This document shows, one piece after another, positions 9,730-16,575 of a stretch of 32,051 nt of DNA (positions within the stretch are counted from its first letter, which is position 1; the number at the start of each line of letters is the position of its first letter). This DNA comes from Candidatus Muiribacterium halophilum (GTDB taxonomy: Bacteria; Muiribacteriota; Muiribacteriia; Muiribacteriales; Muiribacteriaceae), in assembly GCA_002869225.1 (NCBI GenBank), contig PKTG01000115.1, positions 1-32,051 of the forward strand, read 5' to 3'. Made by a program: the position numbers and the translations under genes. The notes under the pieces were generated by a model. That model was not told where the DNA came from. It ran no database searches and was given only the letters and a program-made list of their open reading frames with translations.

Positions 9730-9950
9730 TGTCAAACAAGATAAATCTTCAAGATCTCTTCCTTGACAAGATAATTGAAAAAAAAGCTGAGATAATGATT
9801 TTCCTTACCAACGGTATTAAGCTTAGGGGGCACATAAAAGCTTTTGATTCATTTACGATTTTAATGGAAGATAATGAGAAGCAACAGCTGATTTTTAAAC
9901 ATGCCATATCAACCCTTGTTTCTCCTGTTCGAATTGAAATTAAATCATAA
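9729..9950 (+). CDS. hfq: RNA chaperone Hfq
   Basis: 73 residues, a minimal Hfq with only the Sm-like core and no acidic tail. The Sm1 motif shows NLQDLFLD at the start and FLTNGIKLRGHIKAFDSF in the middle; Sm2 is FKHAISTLVSP, matching the (Y/F)KHAIS signature that forms the proximal uridine-binding pore. A hexameric ring helping small RNAs pair with mRNAs is expected. It overlaps the miaA stop by one base, implying coupled translation. Confidence 0.95.
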   Translation: MSNKINLQDLFLDKIIEKKAEIMIFLTNGIKLRGHIKAFDSFTILMEDNEKQQLIFKHAISTLVSPVRIEIKS

Positions 9951-10100
9951 ACCTGACTTTTTGATCAAATGACTTTAATTCATATGGTCCGATGGTTTAA
10001 TCGAATGTACCGGTTGACAAAACAGTAAAATATACTGAAAAATATCCGATAATATTATTGGAATGTTTTTTTTATTTAGATTTAAACAAAGGGGAACCTG
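9951..10100 (+). promoter_or_regulatory. Intergenic region upstream of the pil operon with candidate promoter and inverted repeat
   Basis: This 150-base gap separates hfq from pilB. It has a perfect TTGACA (10014-10019) and a good TATACT (10031-10036), but only 11 bases apart, so they cannot be a standard pair. TATACT lies inside the inverted repeat CAGTA-AAATA-TACTG (10023-10037), a possible operator. TTTGATCAAA near 9960 is a 10-base palindrome. AAAGGGGAA at 10088-10096 is the ribosome-binding site of pilB. There is no clear terminator after hfq. Confidence 0.35.
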
Positions 10101-11846
10101 ATGGCATCGGAATTTATTTACAAGAAAAAAATAGGTGAGATCCTTATAGAGATGGGTGCTATAAATGAAACTCAGCTCATGGAAGGACTTAACGTTCAAT
10201 CAGAGACCTCTCAGCTAATAGGTGAAATATTAGTTGAAAATGGAAACCTTAACGAGACACAACTTGCAAAAGCTTTATCAGTGCAGTTTGATTCACAGTA
10301 TAAAGATGCAAAAGAAGTCGAAATAAACGAAGAAGTGATTAAGGAACTTCCTGAAAATCTAATAAAGATGTATTATTTTATACCACTTTCTATTGATCCG
10401 GGTAGTATTCAGATACTTATACATGATCCTACAAATGTTACCATGCTTGATGCTCTGCAGCAGGTCCTTGGAGTGAAGGTCGAGTATGTGGTTGGGGAAA
10501 AATCAATCATAATCAAAAAGATAAATGATTACTTTTTCTCTGATAAAAAAGACCAGACACTTGAAGATGCAGATATCGGAGATATGCTTTCAGATGCTGG
10601 ACTTGAGATAGAGACAGCAGAAGATGAGGATGATGAAAATTCCGCAGATCTTGTGAAAGCAGCTGATCAGAAACCAATCATAGCTCTGGTAAATAAAATA
10701 ATAATAGATGCAATAAGAACAAAGACTTCTGATATACATATTGAGGTCCATGAAAAAAGAGTTGTTACAAGATATAGGATCGATGGTGATCTATACGATC
10801 AACCTGCCATCAATAAAAAGGCAGCATCGGCTATAGTATCAAGAATAAAGATCATGTCTAATCTAAATATAGCTGAAAAGAGAATACCTCAGGATGGTGC
10901 TTTTTCAATGAAGATCGGTAAAACAAAGATCGATTTTCGTGTCTCTATACTTCCATGTATTTGGGGAGAGAATATCGTAATCAGAATACTTTCAAAGGAT
11001 TCTGTTGATCTTAACCTTGAGACTCTGGGATTTAACCAGTTCCAGCTTGATACATTTAAAAAGAATATTGAAAAACCATATGGACTTATACTTAACTCAG
11101 GTCCTACCGGTTCAGGTAAGACCACAACACTTTATGCTGCACTGACCAGGATCAACACAAGGGATGTAAAGATCATAACGGTTGAGAATCCGGTGGAATA
11201 TCAGCTTGATGGTATTCATCAGACACAGGTGTTTATAAATAAAAACGAACCAGACAGATCACTGACATTTGCAGCTGGTCTGAGATCAATACTTCGACAG
11301 GACCCTGATGTTGTTATGATAGGGGAGATTCGAGATGCTGAAACTGCTGAGATCGGTGTTGAAGCAGCACTTACAGGGCATCTGGTTTTCTCAACTGTTC
11401 ATGCTAATAACTCAACTGATGTTATTAACAGGATGAACACTCTTGAAGTGGATAAATATCTTCTTTGCTCTGCTTTTAACATGGTCATAGCACAGAGACT
11501 TGTTAAAATACTCTGTACTAACTGTAAAGAGGAATATGATCCAACGCCTGAAGAATTTGAATGTATGGGTAAGAAAAAAGAGGATTATGAAGGTGGAACG
11601 TTCTTCAAACCTGTAGGTTGTCCTAAATGTAACGGTTCCGGTTACAAAGGAAGAAATGCGGTTTATGAGATACTAGACTTTACAACTGATGTCAAGGATC
11701 TAATCATGAAAGATGCAACACCATATGAAGTGCAGAGATTAGCAATTGAGCAGGGAACTACACTTCTTGTTGATGCAGCTATGGAAAAAGCTATAAGGGG
11801 TCTTACATCACTTGTTGAAGTCAAAGACCTTGCAACTGACTTTTAG
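10101..11846 (+). CDS. pilB: Type IV pilus assembly ATPase PilB with MshEN-type N-terminus
   Basis: 581 residues. This cytoplasmic hexameric motor drives pilus extension through PilC and PilM. Residues about 8-62 hold two MshEN-type motifs 29 residues apart, IGEILIEMGAINETQL and IGEILVENGNLNETQL, each followed by ...L..Q; in MshE and some PilBs this domain binds cyclic di-GMP. The Arg usual before LG in the motif is Lys or Leu here, so ligand binding is uncertain. A GspE-N domain follows, then an acidic linker near 160-190. The ATPase has Walker A GPTGSGKT at about 334-341, Walker B VVMIGEIRD near 403-411, His-box residues in TGHLVFSTVHANN, and a zinc tetracysteine (CTNC near 471, CPKC near 510). 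First gene of the pil operon. Confidence 0.95.
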   Translation: MASEFIYKKKIGEILIEMGAINETQLMEGLNVQSETSQLIGEILVENGNLNETQLAKALSVQFDSQYKDAKEVEINEEVIKELPENLIKMYYFIPLSIDPGSIQILIHDPTNVTMLDALQQVLGVKVEYVVGEKSIIIKKINDYFFSDKKDQTLEDADIGDMLSDAGLEIETAEDEDDENSADLVKAADQKPIIALVNKIIIDAIRTKTSDIHIEVHEKRVVTRYRIDGDLYDQPAINKKAASAIVSRIKIMSNLNIAEKRIPQDGAFSMKIGKTKIDFRVSILPCIWGENIVIRILSKDSVDLNLETLGFNQFQLDTFKKNIEKPYGLILNSGPTGSGKTTTLYAALTRINTRDVKIITVENPVEYQLDGIHQTQVFINKNEPDRSLTFAAGLRSILRQDPDVVMIGEIRDAETAEIGVEAALTGHLVFSTVHANNSTDVINRMNTLEVDKYLLCSAFNMVIAQRLVKILCTNCKEEYDPTPEEFECMGKKKEDYEGGTFFKPVGCPKCNGSGYKGRNAVYEILDFTTDVKDLIMKDATPYEVQRLAIEQGTTLLVDAAMEKAIRGLTSLVEVKDLATDF

Positions 11847-11855
11847 GAGATTAAA

Positions 11856-12932
11856 TTGGGAATATTATCAAACCTTTCTTTTGGAACAGGTAAAGTTGGA
11901 ATCGATATAGGTTCTAATACAATGAAAATAGTCGAGATGAAAAACTCAGGTGATCTTGAATTATAAAAGTATAAGATAGTTCCAATCCCTAAAAATATGG
12001 TAAATGTTAATTTTAATGATGAGTTTATCGTTGATAAAGAAGGTTTCAAAGAGGTACTTGATAACAATCTCAAAAGTATGGGAATAAAGAATCAGAAAGC
12101 TGTTGTCCTTTTATCAGATGGTACTGCAGTCATTAACTGGTTAACGATAAAACTTGGAGAAAATGAGGATCTTGAAGTCTCAATAACCGAAAAATTAAAC
12201 ACTCTATTTCCATCTGATATAACAAACTGGGTTTATAACTATCAAAAACTTGAGGAAAAGAAAGATAATTATACGGTTATAAGTGAAGCTATTTTAAATA
12301 CTAATATGATAGAGATAGGAGAGATGATGCATGAGTTTAAGATATGGCCTCATGCAATGGATGTCTCGTGTTTTAATGCTGTAAATGTATTTCATTCATT
12401 TTTAATTTCTGCTGAAAATCAGAAGAAAAATATTTCCCTTATCAATATGGGTCATGATTCTACAACTGTTATGATATTCAACTCAGGTGTATTAAAATCA
12501 TTTAGGATTATCCCGTATGCAGGTAAGGATTTCACTTTTACTATATCAGAGACTTTGGATAAGACTGTTGAAGAAGCTGAAAATTATAAAAAAGCGGAAA
12601 GATTTTTCCTAAGAGAATACTCAGAAGAACAAAATAGACTTGATAATTATAATATTATAAAAAGTGTTTTTGGTGAGATAATCAAAGGTATTTATAATTC
12701 ATTTGATTCATATCTTGCAAAATTTAGGGAGTTTAAAATACATAAAATAGTTTTATTTGGCGGGGGAGCAAATTTTAGAAATATAAATGTACTTCTTCAA
12801 AAACATCTTAATATACCTGTTGTACTTTCAAGCGAATTATATTCATTGAAGTATAAAGGAAATGAGATGTCAGCAGATCAAAAAAATACATTACTACCAA
12901 TAGTTGGTGGGCTCTTGAGGGATGATATATGA
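11856..12932 (+). pseudogene. pilM: Type IV pilus inner-membrane ATPase-like PilM, interrupted by an in-frame TAA
   Basis: PilM is an actin-like cytoplasmic ATPase that binds the N-terminal tail of PilN and connects to PilB. The frame starts at TTG 11856 after AGGAGA (11845-11850) and begins MGILSNLSFGTGKVGIDIGS, with the nucleotide-binding IDIGSNTMK motif. At codon 37 (11964-11966) it meets TAA. It then continues open in the same frame to 12932 with recognisable PilM sequence, starting KYKIVPIPKNMV and including the late glycine loop KIVLFGGGANF. Ignoring the stop, the product is 358 residues, the usual length. An internal start (ATG 11997) would delete the first nucleotide-binding motif and lacks a Shine-Dalgarno site. 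The rest of the operon is intact, so a recent mutation, a sequencing error or readthrough are all possible. Confidence 0.85.
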
Positions 12933-13516
12933 AAATACAGATGAATGTATTTCCTATGCATCATCGGTGTGAACCGATAGATTATAAGGCAATATTTTTT
13001 ATGGCTGTAAGTGTAATAGCTATGATTTCTATAATTGCAGTTATTTACGTTATTTCATACTTCTCATATTCAGCTAAGAAATCAAGTTCAGAGGAACCCG
13101 TTCAAAAAGAACAGGCTACATTGAGAAGACTCGAAGGTGAAGTACAACAGAAGAACGTTATTAAACAGAAGACGGTTTTTGATGAAAAGAAGAAAATAGA
13201 GCTAAACAAGGAAATAAGAGAGTTTAACAAAATAAAAAGAGATTTTCATTGGGGATTATTCTTCCAGAAACTTGAAGAGCTTACTCCTGATAGAATATGG
13301 GTCAAAAACTTTGTTATATCAAGGTTTCCATCTTTTTATATTTCGTGTGAAGCATCGGATATTTTTAAACCAATAGAATTTGTTAAAAATCTCGAGATGT
13401 CATATTATTTTAAAAATATTTTTCTAGGTAAAGCTGAAGAGGATAAGGATAGTATGGCTATAAGATTTACTCTTGAGATGGAGTTAAATGAGAAGAAATT
13501 TAAAGAAGGAATCTAA
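12929..13516 (+). CDS. pilN: Type IV pilus inner-membrane protein PilN
   Basis: 195 residues in the PilN position, overlapping pilM by 4 bases (ATGA). A short cytoplasmic N-terminus (residues 1-23) would carry the PilM-binding element; MKIQMNVFPMHH replaces the usual INLLP, so it is a diverged version. One membrane helix (about 24-47) is followed by a coiled coil (about 55-105) and a small periplasmic ferredoxin-like domain with LEELTPDRIWVKNFVIS, the typical PilN 'L..L...P..v.l..' start. It forms heterodimers with PilO. Confidence 0.85.
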   Translation: MKIQMNVFPMHHRCEPIDYKAIFFMAVSVIAMISIIAVIYVISYFSYSAKKSSSEEPVQKEQATLRRLEGEVQQKNVIKQKTVFDEKKKIELNKEIREFNKIKRDFHWGLFFQKLEELTPDRIWVKNFVISRFPSFYISCEASDIFKPIEFVKNLEMSYYFKNIFLGKAEEDKDSMAIRFTLEMELNEKKFKEGI

Positions 13517-13522
13517 TATTAA

Positions 13523-14431
13523 ATGAAATTAAGATCAAGGTCTATTAGTGAAAAGGTACTTTATTATGTTGTTGGTATTATTGCGATTGTAATAATGTTA
13601 GCTGCTTCAGTGCTAATTCGTTCGAGTTTTAGTAAAAAAGTTAAGGATCTTGAATCGAGAGAAGAAGAACTTAAAAATCAGGTAGTACAGCTTAAATCTC
13701 AGGTTCAAAAGAAACAACTTGAATTGCAACAACTTGATGTAGCAATTGAAAAGAAACAAAAGGAAAAGGTTCAGGAAGAAAAAGAATATAAAGAAAAAAA
13801 AGATGTACTTGAAGGAGCAAAAGAACTTCTTCCTAGTCATAGAATAAAACCTGATATCATGCAGAAGTTAATGGAAGAGCTGAAAAATGAGAATCTTAAT
13901 ATTATTTATTTTAATCAAAGACAGGGACTTTCACAGGGAGAATATGATTTCATACCTGTTATATTTGAGATGGAAGTATCAGGTGATTATTATAGGATGA
14001 AACATTTTTTGTTTTTTGTTGAAAAACCATTACAGCTTAAAGATGATATTACCGGAAAGACATGGAATGTACTTTTAAAGATACCTTACCCGAATGGGCT
14101 GAAATTTTATCGTTATGTACCTGCAGAAAATGAGGAAAATCCCAATCATGACCTGATGACTGTATCTCCTGATGTTTTCAATTCAAAAATGATGGCGTTT
14201 GCATCTGAGACGGTAAAAATACCAATTCAGACAAAGCCAACAAACAGAAGGGGAACTCAGCCGCAACAACCTCAATTTAGAGAGGAAACAAGGTTTAGTC
14301 CTGAAAAATTGAGAGATTTTCTTACAAATGAGAAAGATCTGAAATCAGAAGATTATAGATTGATAAGTACTATTAATGATAACGATGTAAGAGTGAAGAT
14401 AGAAATAATAACATATTTTGTAGAAGACTAA
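13523..14431 (+). CDS. pilO: Type IV pilus inner-membrane protein PilO
   Basis: 302 residues, longer than the usual 200-220. One membrane helix (about 11-32) leads into a Lys/Glu/Gln-rich coiled coil (about 36-100). The PilO core follows, seen at NIIYFNQRQGL and PVIFEMEVSGDYYRMKHFLF (about 150-170), the PilO 'v.i.l.G.Y..l..Fl' pattern. The extra length is C-terminal: a Pro/Gln/Arg-rich linker (about 235-258) and a segment of about 40 residues. It should dimerise with PilN and hold the PilP-like protein. Lies 6 bases after pilN. The coiled coil has a poly-purine sense strand, which creates a meaningless Phe-rich frame on the other strand. Confidence 0.85.
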   Translation: MKLRSRSISEKVLYYVVGIIAIVIMLAASVLIRSSFSKKVKDLESREEELKNQVVQLKSQVQKKQLELQQLDVAIEKKQKEKVQEEKEYKEKKDVLEGAKELLPSHRIKPDIMQKLMEELKNENLNIIYFNQRQGLSQGEYDFIPVIFEMEVSGDYYRMKHFLFFVEKPLQLKDDITGKTWNVLLKIPYPNGLKFYRYVPAENEENPNHDLMTVSPDVFNSKMMAFASETVKIPIQTKPTNRRGTQPQQPQFREETRFSPEKLRDFLTNEKDLKSEDYRLISTINDNDVRVKIEIITYFVED

Positions 14432-14450
14432 ATAGGAGAGAGTTTCTTTT

Positions 14451-15299
14451 ATGGATGCTAAGATGAAAAAGAATATTGTACTCGGAGTGTTGGCGCTCAT
14501 AGCAGTAGCTTTTCTTATTTATAATAATTTTATAAGAGGAAAAGGTGATGATACTCTTCCTCCAAATCCATATCCTGTAAATAATGCTGGAGCTCCAAGA
14601 CCTGGCCAACCTGCATCCCCTACAACTAGCCCAACACCAGGCCAACCTGCTAGAAGGAAAACCGGTGTTGAACAGTTTAATGGTTATGAAGAGATAGTAA
14701 AAGAAATATATGTGGATTATGAAAATGAGAATATAATTTCCAAAGATATCAGAAATATGTTCAAAGATTTTAAACTCAGTCCTGAGATGCACAGAAAAGC
14801 AAAAGAAGCTATATTTACAGTAGAAGGAGAACTTCAGAACTTTGAAGCTCTTATAAAATCAGGTGCTACGTTGAATTTTGCTGAATATATTCAGGAAGCT
14901 GAAGATTATCTCAAACTTGCTAGAGAGGCACTTGCTGATAAAAACTATCTTAAAGCAGAATTATTTGGAAGAAAAGCTTTGATTGAGATCAGAAAACTGG
15001 ACCTTAAAGATATGCAAACAAGTGGTTCAGAGAAAAAAGGACCAAACGTCACCGTATACTATAAAGGGTTTCTTATTGCCGGTAACCAAAAGATCGCGAT
15101 TCTCAAAAGGGTCGTTACTTTTACTGATATCGTAGGTAGTGAAAACATAGAACTCTTGAAGTTGAAAGTTGGAGATGAAATAAATTTGGGTCTTGGCGAA
15201 GATTATAATATAATTGATATATCGAGGGATGAGATCAAACTTCAGGATAAAAGGAACTCTAGGTTAAAAAGATCGATTCCTATAGACAAGAAATTTTAA
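14451..15299 (+). CDS. pilP: PilP-like periplasmic linker protein with a transmembrane anchor
   Basis: 282 residues in the pilP position between pilO and pilC. Canonical PilP is a lipoprotein of about 175 residues linking PilN/PilO to the secretin. Here there is no lipobox; the N-terminus is an uncleaved membrane helix (about 7-27). It leads into a Pro/Ala/Gly-rich spacer (about 35-70) in which PRPGQPASPT and TPGQPARR look like a local duplication. Residues about 100-190 form an extra helical, TPR-like domain (for example LKLAREALADKNYLKAELFG). The C-terminal 75 residues (VYYKGFLIAGNQKIAILKRVV ... VGDEINLGLGEDYNIIDISRDEIKL) have the beta-rich pattern of the PilP/GspC homology region. The gene name rests on position plus this C-terminal resemblance. 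Confidence 0.7.
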   Translation: MDAKMKKNIVLGVLALIAVAFLIYNNFIRGKGDDTLPPNPYPVNNAGAPRPGQPASPTTSPTPGQPARRKTGVEQFNGYEEIVKEIYVDYENENIISKDIRNMFKDFKLSPEMHRKAKEAIFTVEGELQNFEALIKSGATLNFAEYIQEAEDYLKLAREALADKNYLKAELFGRKALIEIRKLDLKDMQTSGSEKKGPNVTVYYKGFLIAGNQKIAILKRVVTFTDIVGSENIELLKLKVGDEINLGLGEDYNIIDISRDEIKLQDKRNSRLKRSIPIDKKF

Positions 15300-15311
15300 A
15301 AGAGGGATTTA

Positions 15312-16520
15312 ATGACTCAATTTTATTATGAGGGTATAAACAAGGCTGGTAACAATGTCTCTGGTGAATTGGAAGCTGAAAGTAAAGAAAAAGCTAAACA
15401 ATTTGTTGAGGGGAAAGGTCTTGTAATAAAGACTCTTAAAAAAAAGCCAGAGCTGACTTTTTCTGAATGGTTAAAATCAAAAAAGATCTCTGAAAAAGAT
15501 ATTATGCTTTTTACAAAGTATCTGGGGGTTGTTTTAAAAGCTGGTATACCGATACTTAAATGTATAAATATATTGACCGGTCAGGTTGAAAATTATCGTC
15601 TTAGAAAAAAACTAAATAAGATCAAAGGTGATATTGAGGGGGGATCAAGTCTTTCTGATGCTTTTGGTAAACATGCTGACGTATTTCCAAACATATATAT
15701 AAACCTTTTAAATGTTGGTGAAGAATCAGGTCTTCTTTACGAGATGGTGAGCAGATTGACTGTCTATTATGAGAAAAACTCTGCACTTAAGAAAAAGGTC
15801 AAGAGTGCAATGGTATATCCTATGATTATCGTATTCGTGGCAGGCGCTGTTACGATATTCTTACTTGTATTTATCATTCCTAAATTTGGTGCTATGTTTG
15901 ATTCTTTTGGAGCTGAGCTTCCAAAGCTAACACAAGTAGTACTTGGTCTTTCTAATTTCGTAAGAGAAAAGATCGGTATAATTATTGGTCTTCTTGTTGG
16001 TATATTCGGTGCGGTAAAATATGCACTTAAAAGTGAAAAAATTCAATATATGAGAGATAAATTTCTTTTAAAGATACCTCTTTTAGGGCAGCTGGTAGTA
16101 AAGTATGCTGTAGCATCTTTTACATCAAACCTTGGAATACTACTTCAGTCTGGTCTTCCTATAACAAAGGGTATGTATATAACTGTTAATGCTATAGATA
16201 ACAAAGTAATTAAAGAACAGATGGAAAAAGTAAAGGATGATGTTGAATCGGGTGTTAACATCACCGATGCTTTTAGGAACTCCGAAGTTATGCCATCAAT
16301 GGTTGTTGAGATGATAAATATTGGTGACCAATCAGGTGTTCTTGAGGATATGCTTACTAATATCTCCGAGTTTTATACTGAAGAAGTCGATACTTTAGTT
16401 GATGCGGTGACCGGTATGATAGAACCTCTGTTTATGATGTTTCTGGGCGTGACAATAGGTACATTAGTGCTTTCTATGTTCCTTCCGATCTTTAAAATGT
16501 CTTCAGCAATTCAAACATAA
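15312..16520 (+). CDS. pilC: Type IV pilus inner-membrane platform protein PilC
   Basis: 402 residues, standard length. It is a GspF/PilC family platform that transmits PilB ATPase motion to pilin subunits. Two GspF domains are visible: the first around 70-190 (FTKYLGVVLKAGIPILKCI, then LLNVGEESGLLYEMVSRL), the second around 270-390 (FTSNLGILLQSGLPITKGMY, then MINIGDQSGVLEDML). Membrane helices lie at about 168-190, 218-235 and 372-395. Preceded by AGAGGGA. Lies 12 bases after the pilP-like gene. Confidence 0.95.
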   Translation: MTQFYYEGINKAGNNVSGELEAESKEKAKQFVEGKGLVIKTLKKKPELTFSEWLKSKKISEKDIMLFTKYLGVVLKAGIPILKCINILTGQVENYRLRKKLNKIKGDIEGGSSLSDAFGKHADVFPNIYINLLNVGEESGLLYEMVSRLTVYYEKNSALKKKVKSAMVYPMIIVFVAGAVTIFLLVFIIPKFGAMFDSFGAELPKLTQVVLGLSNFVREKIGIIIGLLVGIFGAVKYALKSEKIQYMRDKFLLKIPLLGQLVVKYAVASFTSNLGILLQSGLPITKGMYITVNAIDNKVIKEQMEKVKDDVESGVNITDAFRNSEVMPSMVVEMINIGDQSGVLEDMLTNISEFYTEEVDTLVDAVTGMIEPLFMMFLGVTIGTLVLSMFLPIFKMSSAIQT

Positions 16521-16575
16521 TAAATATTCTTCCGATAATAATGATAATAGTAGAAAAAATCAGGAGAGTATTATT

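Noticed and set aside
14373-14792. 139-residue minus-strand frame across the pilO/pilP-like junction
   Set aside because: It spans the junction of two genuine genes and is of low complexity. It is open only because of biased codon use on the sense strand.
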